Of a DNA stretch of 64,000 nt, positions 46,766 through 57,487 are shown piece by piece. Within the stretch, counting starts at the first letter, position 1, and each line of letters begins with the position of its first letter. Source of the stretch: Campylobacter novaezeelandiae (lineage in GTDB: Bacteria; Campylobacterota; Campylobacteria; Campylobacterales; Campylobacteraceae). The position numbers were made by a program, and so were the translations under genes. The stretch is from NCBI RefSeq assembly GCF_004323845.1, contig NZ_QPGR01000002.1, forward strand, positions 62,001-126,000, read 5' to 3'. Below the pieces are notes generated by a model, which saw only the letters and a program-made list of their open reading frames with translations, made no database searches and had not been told where the DNA came from.

Positions 46766-47332
46766 ATGAATTTATTTGCAGAGAATGAAATTATAATAAG
46801 CAAAAATTTAATAGGCATAGATGAAGCTGGACGCGGGGCTTTGGCAGGTCCAATGCTTTTATCAGCTTGCAAGCTTCACAAAGATATAACAGGGCTTTGC
46901 GATTCTAAAAAATTAAATGAAAAAAAGAGAGAAGAACTTTATACGCAAATCATTAAAAATTCAAGCTATTTAATACTTAGTTTTTCTTCTGATCAAATTG
47001 ATACTTTAGGACTTAGCACTTGTTTAAAAAAAGGTTTAAGCATCATAAAACAACACTTTAACAAAGACAATGATTTTTTATATGATGGCAATACAAATTA
47101 TGGTATAAGTGGCATAAGAACTCTTATTAAAGCAGATTCTAAAATTCCTCAAGTAAGTGCAGCTAGTATACTTGCAAAAGTAAATAAAGACAGAATAATG
47201 AATTTTTTAGCTAAAGAATTCCCACAATATCATTTTGAAAAAAATAAAGCTTATGGCACAAAAATGCATAAAGAATTAATTACTAAATTTGGACCTTGCA
47301 AACTTCATCGTAAAAGTTTTAAACTCGTATAA
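46766..47332 (+). CDS. rnhB: ribonuclease HII
   Basis: 188 residues. The metal-binding IGIDEAGRGALAGP near the N-terminus, CDSKKLNEKKREELY, and ADSKIPQVSAASILAKVNKDR define RNase HII. It removes ribonucleotides from DNA. Own start region; ends convergent to secY. Confidence 0.95.
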   Translation: MNLFAENEIIISKNLIGIDEAGRGALAGPMLLSACKLHKDITGLCDSKKLNEKKREELYTQIIKNSSYLILSFSSDQIDTLGLSTCLKKGLSIIKQHFNKDNDFLYDGNTNYGISGIRTLIKADSKIPQVSAASILAKVNKDRIMNFLAKEFPQYHFEKNKAYGTKMHKELITKFGPCKLHRKSFKLV

Positions 47333-47347
47333 TTTTGTATTTAAAAA

Positions 47348-47380
47348 TTTATAGACAAAGAAATTTTCTTTGTCTATAAA
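47348..47380. terminator. bidirectional terminator between rnhB and secY
   Basis: TTTATAGACAAAG at 47348-47360 pairs exactly with CTTTGTCTATAAA at 47368-47380. The TAG stop of secY (47374-47376) lies inside the stem. U-rich flanks on both sides suit convergent termination. Confidence 0.85.
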
Positions 47381-48639
47381 CCTACCGCACTAAGAGTTTG
47401 GTATTTATTCATATAAATTTGAGCTTCAATTTTTCTCATTGTATCAAGAGCGACTTGAACAACAATTAAAACAGAAGTACCTCCGAAATTAAACGGTACT
47501 CCCATAAATTTAACCAAAACCCAAGGTAATGTAGCTATAAGTCCAAGATATATAGAACCTGATAAGGTAAGCCTTGAAGCAATTTCATTTAAATAATTTG
47601 CCGTTCCTTCTCCAGGTCTAATTCCTGGTATAAACCCTCCTTGTTTTTTAAGATTCTCTGCTATATCTTTAGAATTAAATACTATAGAAGAATAAAAATA
47701 AGCAAAGAAAATAACAAAAAAGAAAGTTAAAATATGAAATATATAACCATTTGGATTTAAAAAATCATTAATAGCTTGCAAATAAGAATTTGTACTTGAT
47801 TGCAAAATTGTGGCTGGAAACATCAAAATCGCACTTGCAAAAATAGGAGGTATAACACCGCTTAAATTTAATTTGATAGGAATGTAATTCATAATGCGTT
47901 TATTTTGATTTTGCATTACAACTTTACGAGAATAAGAAATTGGAATACGACGCTCTCCTAATTCTACATAAATGATAATACCTATAGTTAAAAGTATAAG
48001 AACAAATATAGCAAATGCGCTTAAGAAATTCATTTCACCCGAGTTGATTTGACCTACAGTATTTTCTATAGCTCTTGGAATAGCTGAAACAATTCCAGCA
48101 AAGATAATTAAAGAAATACCATTGCCAACACCTTTTTGTGTGATTTGTTCTCCTATCCACATTAAAAGCATTGTTCCAGCAAGCATAGATATAGCACAAA
48201 GAGCTATAAAAGTATTTGTATCTTCTAATATAATAGCATTAACGCCTCCGCGTCCATGTAAACTTTGTAAACCTATAGCTACACCTATACTTTGAACTAA
48301 AGTTATAAAAATAGTTGCATAACGAATAATTTGCATATACTTTTGCATACCATCACGTTCTTTTTTCATTTTTCCGATATTTGGAAAAGTAGCAGCTAAA
48401 AGTTCCATAATAATAGAAGCTGTAATATAAGGCATAATTCCTAAAGAAATAATAGAAAATCGTTCAGCTGCTCCTCCGCTAAAAACATTAAACAAACCCA
48501 AGGCATTATTTTGATTATTATTAAAAAATTCTGCAATTACATCAGCATTGACGCCAGGAACAGCCACATAAGCTAAAACCCTATAGGCGAATAAAAACGC
48601 TAAGGTAATTAAAATTTTATTCGTCAATGCTTTATTCAT
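47374..48639 (-). CDS. secY: protein translocase subunit SecY
   Basis: 421 residues, ten transmembrane helices. Recognised from the [35 protein letters not shown] plug and lateral-gate region and the RIPISYSRK cytoplasmic loop. Forms the SecYEG channel. Last gene of the S10-spc operon; ATG overlaps the rplO stop by one base. Confidence 0.96.
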   Translation of the reverse strand: [421 protein letters not shown]

Positions 48640-49031
48640 TATTTTATTCCACTAATACTTATATTTTGATCTTTCACTTTAGAAGCTAAATCTTTAGCAC
48701 TCTTTCCAATTAATTTGATTTTTTTAACAGCTTTTGAAATTTTATGTATGCTTTTAATACTTTCAAAGCTAATTTCATTTAATTCTTTAATAGCCACAAT
48801 TTTTTCAACATTAATTTCATAAGGCTTTTCTACTCTAGAAGTAAAACCTACTTTTGGTAATCTTCTTTGGAGTGGTTGTTGTCCTCCTTCAAAACCTCTT
48901 TTCTCGTTATATCCTTTTCTTGCAGTTTGGCCTTTGCCTCCTTTAGTAGAAGTTTTACCCATACCAGAGCCTTGACCACGTCCAATTCTTTTAGTTTTAT
49001 GCGTTGAACCCGCTGCTTTTGTCAAATTCAT
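48639..49031 (-). CDS. rplO: 50S ribosomal protein L15
   Basis: 130 residues. Gly/Lys-rich N-terminus ([29 protein letters not shown]) and [18 protein letters not shown] are the L15 signature. No rpmD (L30) gene lies between rpsE and rplO, as usual for Campylobacter. Slightly shorter than E. coli L15. Confidence 0.96.
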
Positions 49032-49035
49032 CTTC

Positions 49036-49479
49036 TTATCCTTTTAGCATTGTTAAAGCTTTAATTGTAGCACGAACTACATTTGCAGAATTATTTGAAC
49101 CTAAAGATTTAGTTAAAATATCTTTAATACCTGCAAGTTCCACGATAGGACGTGTTGAACCACCTGCAATAACTCCTGTTCCTTCACTTGCTGGTCTAAG
49201 CAAAATTCTACTTGCATTATATTTAACTTCTACATCATGAGCGATAGTAGAACCTTTAGTTTTTACTTCAACCATATTTTTAAAGGCATCATCAACAGCT
49301 TTACGAATAGCATCAGGAACTTCTTTAGCTTTTCCATAACCTACGCCTACTAGACCTTTACGATTTCCTACTATAACTAAAGCAGTAAATCTAAATCTTC
49401 TACCACCTTTAACAACTTTAGTAACCCTGCCGATATCGACGATTACTTCTTCAAATTCTTCTCTATTATATTTTTCCAT
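49036..49479 (-). CDS. rpsE: 30S ribosomal protein S5
   Basis: 147 residues. [35 protein letters not shown] start with the double-stranded RNA-binding fold, then the [27 protein letters not shown] end. Shorter at both ends than in E. coli. Contributes to decoding accuracy. Confidence 0.96.
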   Translation of the reverse strand: MEKYNREEFEEVIVDIGRVTKVVKGGRRFRFTALVIVGNRKGLVGVGYGKAKEVPDAIRKAVDDAFKNMVEVKTKGSTIAHDVEVKYNASRILLRPASEGTGVIAGGSTRPIVELAGIKDILTKSLGSNNSANVVRATIKALTMLKG

Positions 49480-49494
49480 CGATCCTCCTTTGGG

Positions 49495-49851
49495 TTATAG
49501 CTTAATGCCATTTTCTCTTAAAGACTCAGCTAAAGCTGCAATTACACCATGATAAACATAACCATTTCTATCAAAAATGCCTTGTTCAATTTTTTTAGCT
49601 TTTAGAATTTTTGCAAATTCAGCAGCTATTTTTTTAGCACCTTCTTTATTTGCTTTTACATTCATCTTGCGTCCATCAATTGCTGCCAAAGTTACAGCTT
49701 TAACATCATCAATAGCTTGTATATATAGGGTTTTATTTGATTTAAAAACAGAAATTCTAGGTAAAACTTCAGTTCCAGAAATTCTTGCTCTAATTCTTTT
49801 TTTTCTTTTAATTCTTAAAGAAATTTTTCTTTTTAATATATTTACTCTCAT
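49495..49851 (-). CDS. rplR: 50S ribosomal protein L18
   Basis: 118 residues, basic N-terminal arm ([40 protein letters not shown]) and closing [25 protein letters not shown]. It binds 5S rRNA with L5. Position in the spc part between rplF and rpsE is canonical. Confidence 0.96.
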   Translation of the reverse strand: MRVNILKRKISLRIKRKKRIRARISGTEVLPRISVFKSNKTLYIQAIDDVKAVTLAAIDGRKMNVKANKEGAKKIAAEFAKILKAKKIEQGIFDRNGYVYHGVIAALAESLRENGIKL

Positions 49852-49860
49852 ACCCTATCC

Positions 49861-50397
49861 TTACTTCTTAGATGTTTTACCAGCTTTACGGATAATGCGT
49901 TCATCAGAATATTTAACGCCTTTACCCTTATATGGTTCTGGTGGTCTAAACTCACGAATTTGAGCAGCAACTTGTCCAACAACTTGCTTATCACTTCCTT
50001 TTACAATGATATTATTTTTATCTACTACGATTTCAATACCTTCAGGAATATCATAATTAATAGGATGTGAAAAGCCAAGAACTAATTCTAATACTTTTCC
50101 TTTTAATGCTGCTTTATAACCAACACCATTGATTTCAAGAGTTTTTGAGAAACCTTGAGTAATCCCTACAATCACATTATAAGCAAGCGCTCTATAAGTT
50201 CCCCAGTAAGCTCTACTTTGTCTGTCTTCACCCTTTGGAGAAAAAATAATTTGTTTATCTTTAATTTCAACATTAACATTAGCTTTTGTATCAAGCTCTT
50301 TTGTTAAATTTCCTTTTTTAAATTTTAAAAAATTTCCTTCTATTGTAACTTCTACCCCATCTGGAATAGAAATCGGTTGTTTACCTATACGAGACAT
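49861..50397 (-). CDS. rplF: 50S ribosomal protein L6
   Basis: 178 residues, two L6 domains (about 10-80 and 90-165); conserved [22 protein letters not shown] near the C-terminus, the helix reaching the sarcin-ricin loop. A 73-nt space before it (from rpsH) has no gene. Confidence 0.96.
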   Translation of the reverse strand: MSRIGKQPISIPDGVEVTIEGNFLKFKKGNLTKELDTKANVNVEIKDKQIIFSPKGEDRQSRAYWGTYRALAYNVIVGITQGFSKTLEINGVGYKAALKGKVLELVLGFSHPINYDIPEGIEIVVDKNNIIVKGSDKQVVGQVAAQIREFRPPEPYKGKGVKYSDERIIRKAGKTSKK

Positions 50398-50470
50398 ATT
50401 TTTCCTTTTTATTTGTCTAGGATATTTCTACTTTTTAAAGAATGGATACCCAATGCCATAAAAAGTAAGA

Positions 50471-50866
50471 TTACCAAATGGTACATAAAATTTCGCCACC
50501 TACTCCAGCTTTAAAAGCTTCATCGTTTGGCAAAACACCTTTACTTGTGCTAACTACTATAGTTCCATAACCATTCTTGAAACGTTTAATTTCATCTTTA
50601 CCTTTATAAACACGACGACCTGGTTTAGAAACTCTTTTAATTTCATTTATAACACTTTGTCCCTTTTCGTCGTATTTTAAAACTACGTTAACAAATTTCT
50701 TTTTATCTTCTTCAATAATATTGAAACTTTCAATATAACCTTTTGTCTGAAAAATACTCACTAAAGCTTCTATAACATTAGAATGTAAAAGCTTAGTAGT
50801 TTCAAGCTTTCTCATACTTGCATTTCTAATACGAGTAAGTGAATCTGAAATTATATCATTGATCAT
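50471..50866 (-). CDS. rpsH: 30S ribosomal protein S8
   Basis: 131 residues. Begins [27 protein letters not shown]-terminal [33 protein letters not shown] is the S8 signature. Binds helix 21 of 16S rRNA and is a translational repressor of the spc operon in E. coli; not tested here. Confidence 0.96.
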   Translation of the reverse strand: MINDIISDSLTRIRNASMRKLETTKLLHSNVIEALVSIFQTKGYIESFNIIEEDKKKFVNVVLKYDEKGQSVINEIKRVSKPGRRVYKGKDEIKRFKNGYGTIVVSTSKGVLPNDEAFKAGVGGEILCTIW

Positions 50867-50875
50867 TATCTTTCC

Positions 50876-51061
50876 TTACCAACTTGCTTTTTTAAGACCT
50901 GGAATTAAACCTTCATTGCCCATCTTTCTTAGACAAACTCTACAAATTCCAAAATCTCTATAAACTGAATGAGGACGCCCACAAACTTGACATCTTGTAT
51001 ATCCACGAACCTTAAATTTAGGTTTACGTGCTGCTTTAGCAATCATTGATTTTTTAGCCAT
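50876..51061 (-). CDS. rpsZ: 30S ribosomal protein S14, zinc-binding type
   Basis: 61 residues with the zinc set [23 protein letters not shown] (CxxC and CxxC). This C+ short form replaces the long S14; a zinc-free copy elsewhere cannot be excluded from this window. Confidence 0.95.
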   Translation of the reverse strand: MAKKSMIAKAARKPKFKVRGYTRCQVCGRPHSVYRDFGICRVCLRKMGNEGLIPGLKKASW

Positions 51062-51063
51062 CT

Positions 51064-51609
51064 TTATCTTCCTTTTGCAAATGGCACACCTATAAGCTCT
51101 AATAATTTATGTGCCTCTTTATCATTTTGTGCTGTTGTAACAATAGCAATATTCATCCCGTGAGTTCTTAAAATTTTATCATACTCAACTTCTGGGAACA
51201 TCAATTGCTCATCAAGACCAAAATTATAATTTCCACGTCCATCAAAGCCATCTTTACTTAAACCTCTAAAATCCTTTACTCTTGGTAAAGCAATAGAAAT
51301 AAGTTTATCTAAAAAAGCATACATATTGTCTTTTCTTAAAGTTACCATAACACCTACAGGAAAACCTTCACGTACTTTAAAACCAGCAACAGATTTTTTT
51401 GCTTTAGTTATAACAGCTTTTTGTCCAGCAATTAAAGAAATAGTATCTGCAATATTTTGCAATACTTTTTGATCTTTAGCTAACTCTCCTGCTCCAACAC
51501 TAATAACGATTTTTTCAATACTAGGTATAAGCATAGGATTTTTGATATCAAATTCTTTAACTAAAGCAGCTTTTATGTTTTGATCATATTTTTCTTTTAA
51601 TCTCATCAT
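51064..51609 (-). CDS. rplE: 50S ribosomal protein L5
   Basis: 181 residues; [40 protein letters not shown] and [21 protein letters not shown]. Contacts 5S rRNA and P-site tRNA. A second Met lies next to the first (MM); either may be used. Confidence 0.96.
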   Translation of the reverse strand: MMRLKEKYDQNIKAALVKEFDIKNPMLIPSIEKIVISVGAGELAKDQKVLQNIADTISLIAGQKAVITKAKKSVAGFKVREGFPVGVMVTLRKDNMYAFLDKLISIALPRVKDFRGLSKDGFDGRGNYNFGLDEQLMFPEVEYDKILRTHGMNIAIVTTAQNDKEAHKLLELIGVPFAKGR

Positions 51610-51614
51610 AAATT

Positions 51615-51848
51615 CTACCCCTCAATCTTTGCTACATTAGAGATATCCATAGGCATTTCTTTATTAATAAAACCACCATTTGGATTTTTCTCAGTTGGCT
51701 TTACAGCTTTTTTAGCTATTTTGCAACCTTCAACAATTACTTGAGATTTTTTTGGAAAAACTGCTAACACTTTTCCTGTTTTACCTTTATCATCTCCTGT
51801 AATGATTTTTACATTATCACCTTTTTTAATTTTAAATTTAACCGCCAT
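51615..51848 (-). CDS. rplX: 50S ribosomal protein L24
   Basis: 77 residues with a KOW motif ([26 protein letters not shown]) near the N-terminus. Assembly-initiator protein. Shorter than the E. coli form (about 104), the usual size in the group. ATG overlaps the rplN stop by one base. Confidence 0.95.
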   Translation of the reverse strand: MAVKFKIKKGDNVKIITGDDKGKTGKVLAVFPKKSQVIVEGCKIAKKAVKPTEKNPNGGFINKEMPMDISNVAKIEG

Positions 51849-52216
51849 TATAATACCTCCGGTGCTAGTGAAACAATCTTCATAAAGCCACCATATCTAA
51901 CTTCTCTTCCTACTGGTCCAAAAATACGTGTTCCAATAGGTTCTCTCTTACTATCAAGTATTACAGCAGCATTTTCATCAAAACGAATTAAAGATCCATT
52001 CTCTCTATGAATTTCTTTTTTAGTACGAACGATAACCGCCTTAACAACTTGACCTTTTTTAACCTTACCATTTGGCAAAGCTTTTTTTACAGATGCAACA
52101 ATCACATCGCCTACTGTAGCATATCTTCTTTTGCTACCACCTAAAACCTTAATACACATAAGCTCTTTTGCACCGCTATTATCAGCAACTGCAAGTCTTG
52201 TAAAACTTTGAATCAT
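51848..52216 (-). CDS. rplN: 50S ribosomal protein L14
   Basis: 122 residues; starts [27 protein letters not shown]; ends [23 protein letters not shown]. Highly conserved sequence, unambiguous. Confidence 0.97.
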   Translation of the reverse strand: MIQSFTRLAVADNSGAKELMCIKVLGGSKRRYATVGDVIVASVKKALPNGKVKKGQVVKAVIVRTKKEIHRENGSLIRFDENAAVILDSKREPIGTRIFGPVGREVRYGGFMKIVSLAPEVL

Positions 52217-52218
52217 TA

Positions 52219-52467
52219 TTAAACTCCTGTAGCTAATACAGATTTTAAACGAAATGATTTTCTTTTAGAAAGAGGTCTGCATTCTACAGCTACAACAACA
52301 TCTCCCACTTTAACTTCATTTCTTTCATCATGAATTAAATATTTTTTAAATCGTTTAACAATTTTTCTATATCTTGGATGAACAACTTTTCTTTCAACCA
52401 AAACACTTACTGTTTTATCCCCAGCAATCTTAACAACACTACCTTGAATTTCTCTTTTAAATGCCAT
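52219..52467 (-). CDS. rpsQ: 30S ribosomal protein S17
   Basis: 82 residues, OB fold: [44 protein letters not shown], then [21 protein letters not shown]. Standard length and place. Confidence 0.96.
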   Translation of the reverse strand: MAFKREIQGSVVKIAGDKTVSVLVERKVVHPRYRKIVKRFKKYLIHDERNEVKVGDVVVAVECRPLSKRKSFRLKSVLATGV

Positions 52468-52470
52468 ATT

Positions 52471-52662
52471 CTATCCTTGTTTTAAAACGCTAATTGCTGT
52501 ACTTATTCTAGCAATATCTTTTTTAACTTGTCTAATCTCGTTTGGATTAGTAAGTTGCATAGTTTTTAGCTTTTGTCTTAAAGTGAATAAAAGCACCTTT
52601 TTTTCTTTTAGCATTGTTGCAAGCTCGGCTGCATTTTTATCTTTAATCTCAGTATATTTCAT
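52471..52662 (-). CDS. rpmC: 50S ribosomal protein L29
   Basis: 63 residues from ATG 52662, preceded by AAGAGAGAGCC; a longer frame from 52683 has no such site. Two-helix protein ([14 protein letters not shown], ending [13 protein letters not shown]). It overlaps the 3' end of rplP by 14 nt, so translation is coupled. Confidence 0.93.
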   Translation of the reverse strand: MKYTEIKDKNAAELATMLKEKKVLLFTLRQKLKTMQLTNPNEIRQVKKDIARISTAISVLKQG

Positions 52663-53074
52663 TTTGGCTCTCTCTTGTAACAAACTTAGTTTTAAAAGGT
52701 AATTTATGCATAGCTAATGTTAAAGCTTTCCTTGCCATTTCTTCATTAACTCCAGCCATTTCATAAATAATACGACCTGGCTTAATATTCATTACCCATT
52801 CTTCAACTCCACCTTTACCTTTACCCATACGTGTTTCCAAAGGCTTTTTGGTTAAAGGTTTATCAGGAAAAACTCTAATCCAAGTTTTACCTTGTCTTTT
52901 AACAAAACGAGTTAAAGCTATACGTGCAGCTTCAATTTGACGTGAATTAATACGACCTGCTTCAGTAGCTTTTAATGCAAACTCACCAAAAGTAAATTCT
53001 GTTCCTCTGCAAGCATAACCTCTGTTACGCCCTTTCATCATTTTACGATATTTCGTTCTTTTTGGCATTAACAT
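52649..53074 (-). CDS. rplP: 50S ribosomal protein L16
   Basis: 141 residues: [24 protein letters not shown] start, [50 protein letters not shown] in the centre. Organises the A-site region. ATG overlaps the rpsC stop by one base. Confidence 0.97.
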   Translation of the reverse strand: MLMPKRTKYRKMMKGRNRGYACRGTEFTFGEFALKATEAGRINSRQIEAARIALTRFVKRQGKTWIRVFPDKPLTKKPLETRMGKGKGGVEEWVMNIKPGRIIYEMAGVNEEMARKALTLAMHKLPFKTKFVTRESQNEIY

Positions 53075-53775
53075 TACTTACTCCTTCTTCGTCTTGTTGT
53101 TTTTTTAGCTGGAGCATTTTCTTCTGTTTTTTCAGGTTGCATACCCTTTTGTAGTACTTCTCCTTTAAAGATCCATACTTTAACACCTATATTTCCATAA
53201 GTAGTTCTAGCTTCTGCAAAACCATAATCGATTTTTGCTCTTAAAGTATGAAGTGGTACACGACCTTCTAAATACCATTCTGTTCTCGCCATTTCAGCTC
53301 CACCTAAACGACCCGAAACAGAAACTTTAATCCCTTTAGCTCCTGCTTTTTGCGCTCCTTGAATAACTTTTTTCATTGCTCTTCTAAAAGCTACTCTTTT
53401 TTCTAATTGAGTTGCAACGCTTTCTGCTGCAAGTTGAGCTGAAGCTCCTGCTTTTCTTTCTTCTTTAATATTGATATTAACATCTTTACCAATTAAATTT
53501 TGAAGATCCTTTCTTAAAACATCAACATCACTACCTTTTTTACCGATGATTATGCCTGGTCTTGCTGCTACAACAGTTACGCGCAATCTTTTAGCTGTTC
53601 TTTCAACTAAAATTTGACTAATTCCTGCATAATAAAGTTTTCTTTTTAGAAAAGTTCTAATTTTGTAATCTTCACCAATATTTTCAACCAAACTTGTTTT
53701 ACTAGGAAACCATCTTGATTCCCAATTTCTATTAATTCCTAATCTTAAACCAATTGGATTTACTTTTTGTCCCAT
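53074..53775 (-). CDS. rpsC: 30S ribosomal protein S3
   Basis: 233 residues. KH domain (about 40-110) with [24 protein letters not shown]-terminal S3 domain ending [19 protein letters not shown] and a basic tail [10 protein letters not shown]. Forms the mRNA entry tunnel. Confidence 0.97.
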   Translation of the reverse strand: MGQKVNPIGLRLGINRNWESRWFPSKTSLVENIGEDYKIRTFLKRKLYYAGISQILVERTAKRLRVTVVAARPGIIIGKKGSDVDVLRKDLQNLIGKDVNINIKEERKAGASAQLAAESVATQLEKRVAFRRAMKKVIQGAQKAGAKGIKVSVSGRLGGAEMARTEWYLEGRVPLHTLRAKIDYGFAEARTTYGNIGVKVWIFKGEVLQKGMQPEKTEENAPAKKTTRRRRSK

Positions 53776-54153
53776 TTAGCTTTCCTTCTTTGCTGTTGCT
53801 TTTTTAGTGCTTTTATTATTTTTTACTTCTGCTTTTTCTATTTTAGCAACTTCTACTAAAATATGAGAAGTAGGTTTTCTAATACGACTTGCACTTCCTC
53901 TAGCACGTGGTCTAAATCTTTTAAGAACAGAACCTGCATCAACACGGCAACTTTTAATGACAACTTCATTAGCTTCAAAACCACCATTAGCTACTGCACT
54001 TGAAATAGCATTAGCAATATATTTAGCACCTTTATTTGGCATAAATTTTAAACTTGCCATTGCAAGTTCAGCATTCATCCCTTGAACTTCTCTTGCAATA
54101 AGTCTTGCCTTAGTCGGAGACAATCTTATGAATTTAATTAAAGCTTTACTCAT
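53776..54153 (-). CDS. rplV: 50S ribosomal protein L22
   Basis: 125 residues. [39 protein letters not shown] start and the exit-tunnel beta hairpin [25 protein letters not shown]. Has a Lys-rich C-terminal tail ([15 protein letters not shown]) beyond the E. coli length. Confidence 0.96.
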   Translation of the reverse strand: MSKALIKFIRLSPTKARLIAREVQGMNAELAMASLKFMPNKGAKYIANAISSAVANGGFEANEVVIKSCRVDAGSVLKRFRPRARGSASRIRKPTSHILVEVAKIEKAEVKNNKSTKKATAKKES

Positions 54154-54163
54154 ATCTTATCCC

Positions 54164-54445
54164 TTACTTACCTATTTTCTTTTGAACAGAGCCTTTATGG
54201 CCTTTAAATGTTCTTGTTGGTGCAAATTCGCCAAGTTTGTAACCTATATGATTTTCTGTAATATAAACAGGAATAAAACTTTTGCCATTATGAACATTAA
54301 AAGTTAAGCCAATCATATCAGGAATAATTGTACTTCTTCTTGACCAAGTTTTAATAGGTTTATTATCATTATTTTTTTTTGCAGCGATGACTTTTTTCAT
54401 CACATGATCATCTACAAAAGGACCTTTTTTTAACGATCTAGCCAT
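54164..54445 (-). CDS. rpsS: 30S ribosomal protein S19
   Basis: 93 residues: [19 protein letters not shown] start, [25 protein letters not shown] end. Binds 16S rRNA head with S13. Unambiguous. Confidence 0.97.
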   Translation of the reverse strand: MARSLKKGPFVDDHVMKKVIAAKKNNDNKPIKTWSRRSTIIPDMIGLTFNVHNGKSFIPVYITENHIGYKLGEFAPTRTFKGHKGSVQKKIGK

Positions 54446-54446
54446 C

Positions 54447-55277
54447 TTATTTTCCTTTTCTTCTTGAAATTATTAATTTATCACTTGCTTTTTTACGACG
54501 TGTTTTTGCACCTTTAGTAGGTTTACCCCAAGGAGTTACAGGATGACGCCCTGAATTTTTCTTACCTTCTCCCCCTCCGTGTGGGTGATCAACTGGGTTC
54601 ATAGCAGAACCTCTGGTTTGAGGACGAATTCCTCTATAGCGATTGCGACCTGCTTTACCTATTGTAATATTAGCCCAATCTTCATTTCCAACCTCACCAA
54701 TACTTGCCATACATTCAGCTAAAACTTGTCTCATTTCACCACTAGCAAGTCTTAAAATAACATATTTTTCTTCTTTACCCATAAGTTGAGCATATGCCCC
54801 TGCTGAACGTATCATTTGAGCACCTTTACCTGGTTTTAGCTCTATATTATGAACTATAGTTCCAATAGGAATATTTTTAAGCTTCATTGCATTACCTGGT
54901 TTTATATCAAGTCCGCTTTCTGCTGAAGCTACTACATCTCCAACATTTAAACCTTTTGGTTGGATTATATATCTTTTTTCTCCATCTTTATAAGAAATTA
55001 AAGCAATTCTACAATTTCTATAAGGATCATATTCTATAGCTTCAACCTTACCTTCTATACCAAATTTACGACGTTTGAAATCTATAATTCTATAAAGTTT
55101 TTTAGCTCCAGCTTGTTTATGACGGCTTGTAATTCTTCCATAACTATTACGACCCGAATGAGATTTAAGTTTTACAAGTAAAGATCTTACACTTGGTTTT
55201 GCTGTAATATCTTCAGAACTTAAACCTGTCATATATCTTCTACTTGGAGTATATGGTTTATAAGTTTTAATTGCCAT
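54447..55277 (-). CDS. rplB: 50S ribosomal protein L2
   Basis: 276 residues. Conserved peptidyl-transferase-adjacent [14 protein letters not shown] with its His, and [20 protein letters not shown]. Ends with basic [19 protein letters not shown]. Unambiguous. Confidence 0.97.
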   Translation of the reverse strand: MAIKTYKPYTPSRRYMTGLSSEDITAKPSVRSLLVKLKSHSGRNSYGRITSRHKQAGAKKLYRIIDFKRRKFGIEGKVEAIEYDPYRNCRIALISYKDGEKRYIIQPKGLNVGDVVASAESGLDIKPGNAMKLKNIPIGTIVHNIELKPGKGAQMIRSAGAYAQLMGKEEKYVILRLASGEMRQVLAECMASIGEVGNEDWANITIGKAGRNRYRGIRPQTRGSAMNPVDHPHGGGEGKKNSGRHPVTPWGKPTKGAKTRRKKASDKLIISRRKGK

Positions 55278-55279
55278 TT

Positions 55280-55561
55280 TTAAGCCTCCATATTTTCTAA
55301 GCTAACACCTTCAGGTAGCTTCACATAGAATTTTTTATAATCGTTTCTTTGTCCTGTACGACCTCTAAAACGTTTCACTTTTCCATTAGTTCTTAAAGAA
55401 TTAATACTTTGTGCATTTACGCCAAAATATTCTTTCAATATTACTTTTAAACTTGTTTTAGTCATTCTTGTTGAAGTTTGAATAACTACGACACCATTTT
55501 CTTGCAAATTCAAACTTTTTTCTGTATAAAGTATAGTTTTAATATCTGTAATATCTGCCAT
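55280..55561 (-). CDS. rplW: 50S ribosomal protein L23
   Basis: 93 residues: [65 protein letters not shown]. Lies at the exit tunnel and docks SRP (whose RNA gene is also in this window). Confidence 0.96.
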   Translation of the reverse strand: MADITDIKTILYTEKSLNLQENGVVVIQTSTRMTKTSLKVILKEYFGVNAQSINSLRTNGKVKRFRGRTGQRNDYKKFYVKLPEGVSLENMEA

Positions 55562-55563
55562 AA

Positions 55564-56178
55564 TTATCCTTCTTTTGTAATTGAATCTAATGCTGATTTT
55601 TCAAAAATAACTGCATTAAAAACAGCTACAAGATATGCGTTAACTTCATTAATATCAACAACATAGCAATTTGATAAATTTCTATAAGCTAAAAGTGTTT
55701 TTTCATCTAACATATCTTTAACAATTAAAGCATCTTTAAGCCCTAATTTTTTAATAACAGCATTAGCATCTTTAGTTTTACCACTTTCTATAGTTAATGA
55801 AGGAACTACAAAAAGAGAATTTTTTGAAGCTTTTTCTTCTAAAGCTCTCTCAAGAGCTAATCTTTTTTGCTTTTTATTAACTTTTTGAAAATAATTTCTA
55901 TTGTTAGTAGGACCAAAAGCTACAGCACCTCCTACCCAAACATTTGTTCTTGTAGAACCAGCTCTTGCTCCACCTCTTCCTTTTTGTCTCCAAGGTTTTT
56001 TACCACCACCACTTACGTCACTTCTACCTTTTGTATGAGCAGTATTTGCTCTAAGACTAGCAAGATAAGATTTTACATATAAATAAAGATTGTGTGGATT
56101 TACTTCTGCATATTTTGCAGGAAGATCTAATTCTCCAGCTCTATCAAATTTTTCATCTAAAATAGTTATTTTACTCAT
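55564..56178 (-). CDS. rplD: 50S ribosomal protein L4
   Basis: 204 residues. The tunnel loop is [20 protein letters not shown] (about 62-81). In E. coli L4 represses its own S10 operon; whether the leader hairpin here (57097-57114) is a target is unknown. ATG overlaps the rplC stop by 4 nt. Confidence 0.96.
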   Translation of the reverse strand: MSKITILDEKFDRAGELDLPAKYAEVNPHNLYLYVKSYLASLRANTAHTKGRSDVSGGGKKPWRQKGRGGARAGSTRTNVWVGGAVAFGPTNNRNYFQKVNKKQKRLALERALEEKASKNSLFVVPSLTIESGKTKDANAVIKKLGLKDALIVKDMLDEKTLLAYRNLSNCYVVDINEVNAYLVAVFNAVIFEKSALDSITKEG

Positions 56179-56750
56179 TTTGCAATCCTTATTTTACCCA
56201 TAGCACCATTATATCCTGGCACTGCACCTTTAACAACTAAAATTTTATTTTGTGCATCATAGGATACAACTTCGTTTTTAACGCTAACCTTTTCATTTCC
56301 ATAATGTCCAGCCATTTTCATTCCTGGTTGAACACGACCTGGCCATTCTCTATTACCAATTGATCCGTGGCGTCTGTGAAATCTACTTCCGTGAGATGCT
56401 GGACCACCACCAAAATTATGTCTTTTAACAACACCGCTATAACCACGTCCTTTAGAATTAAAACTTACTTTTAAAATTTTTGCTTCATTTAAAGGAGTTT
56501 CATCTAAATCACCTATTTCTGTATTTGCTACTTCTAAAGTTGCAAAGCGGTTAAATTCAGCCGAAAGATTATATTTTTTTTGCTGACCTTTTATACATTT
56601 ATTACTTCTTTTACCTTTAGGATAAGCAACTAATGCTTTGCCATTATCAATTTCACAAACTTTAGCATTTACAACTTTTAATAAAGTTACAGCAATGCTA
56701 GGACTTGTGATAGTTCTACTCATACCTATTTTTTCTACAATATATTCCAT
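56175..56750 (-). CDS. rplC: 50S ribosomal protein L3
   Basis: 191 residues. [19 protein letters not shown] and [24 protein letters not shown] are L3 hallmarks near the peptidyl-transferase centre. Shorter N-terminal part than E. coli, usual in the group. Confidence 0.96.
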   Translation of the reverse strand: MEYIVEKIGMSRTITSPSIAVTLLKVVNAKVCEIDNGKALVAYPKGKRSNKCIKGQQKKYNLSAEFNRFATLEVANTEIGDLDETPLNEAKILKVSFNSKGRGYSGVVKRHNFGGGPASHGSRFHRRHGSIGNREWPGRVQPGMKMAGHYGNEKVSVKNEVVSYDAQNKILVVKGAVPGYNGAMGKIRIAK

Positions 56751-56760
56751 ATTCTATCCT

Positions 56761-57072
56761 TTATTTACCCATAGCTCTAACTTCAACATTAACTTCTGGA
56801 GCTAAATCAAGCTTAGTTAAAGAATCAACTGTATCAGGAGTAGCAGCCACTATATCTAATAAACGTGCATGAATTCTTATTTCAAACTGTTCACGAGAAT
56901 CTTTATTGATATGTGGGGATTTTAAAACTGTATATCGTTTAATTTTAGTAGGTAATGGTACTGGACCTCTAATATCTGCACCTGTTCTTTTAACAGCTTC
57001 TACAATCGCTGCAACTGTTCTGTCTAGGACTCTGTGGTCATAAGCTTTAAGCTTAAGCCTAATTCTTTCCAT
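56761..57072 (-). CDS. rpsJ: 30S ribosomal protein S10
   Basis: 103 residues: [66 protein letters not shown]. First gene of the 21-gene S10-spc cluster on the minus strand. ATG 57070-57072 has AAAAAGGAAAAAT upstream. It is also NusB partner NusE. Confidence 0.97.
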   Translation of the reverse strand: MERIRLKLKAYDHRVLDRTVAAIVEAVKRTGADIRGPVPLPTKIKRYTVLKSPHINKDSREQFEIRIHARLLDIVAATPDTVDSLTKLDLAPEVNVEVRAMGK

Positions 57073-57129
57073 AATTTTTCCTTTTTAAAAGAACTCGTTA
57101 GTTTAAAAACTAACTAAAAATAAAACGAA

Positions 57130-57159
57130 AGTATAATAAATTCATATTTTGCTTGTCAA
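57130..57159 (-). promoter_or_regulatory. sigma-70 promoter and leader of the S10 operon
   Basis: Minus strand: TTGACA (57154-57159), 18-nt spacer, TATACT (57130-57135), so a start about 57122-57124 and a 50-nt leader. In that leader GTTAGTTT (57097-57104) pairs with AAACTAAC (57107-57114) as a short hairpin just before the ribosome site. A full -35 box is rare for Campylobacter and fits a strongly expressed operon. Confidence 0.7.
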
Positions 57160-57487
57160 GAGAATTTATAAAAATATTTAATTTTTTTCCTTATAAAAAG
57201 GATAAAAATTAAACTTATTACTTTTTTCTAAGATTTAAATTATTTTAATTTATAAAAATACTTTTAATCTAAAAATTTTAATTTAATAAATCAAACTAAA
57301 TTTTTATATCATTTTTTCATTGTATAAAATATTTTTGTATTAATCATATAATTGCATAAGTCATTGGATTTTTTGTGTTACTTCTAGTCTTTTAATATAA
57401 TTTGCGCTCTATCAAAATAGAAATTTAAAATTTCTTAATATCAAAATCCAATATCTATTGCTTTTTATATTAATATATTTTTAATCC
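57160..57487. other. gene-free spacer between queF and the S10 promoter
   Basis: About 330 nt of A/T-rich sequence with no supported gene. A TATAAT at 57396-57401 on the plus strand has nothing to express downstream except the antisense side of the S10 leader, so I do not call it a promoter. The leftward queF transcript would reach the S10 promoter from this side; I see no hairpin terminator. Confidence 0.4.

Noticed and set aside
48639..49036. Missing rpmD (L30) as a sign of loss in the S10-spc operon
   Set aside because: L30 is commonly absent from this place in Campylobacter, so it is not unusual.
57396..57401. Perfect TATAAT on the plus strand in the S10-queF spacer
   Set aside because: No gene or RNA of plausible shape follows on the plus strand; such boxes are expected by chance in A/T-rich DNA.
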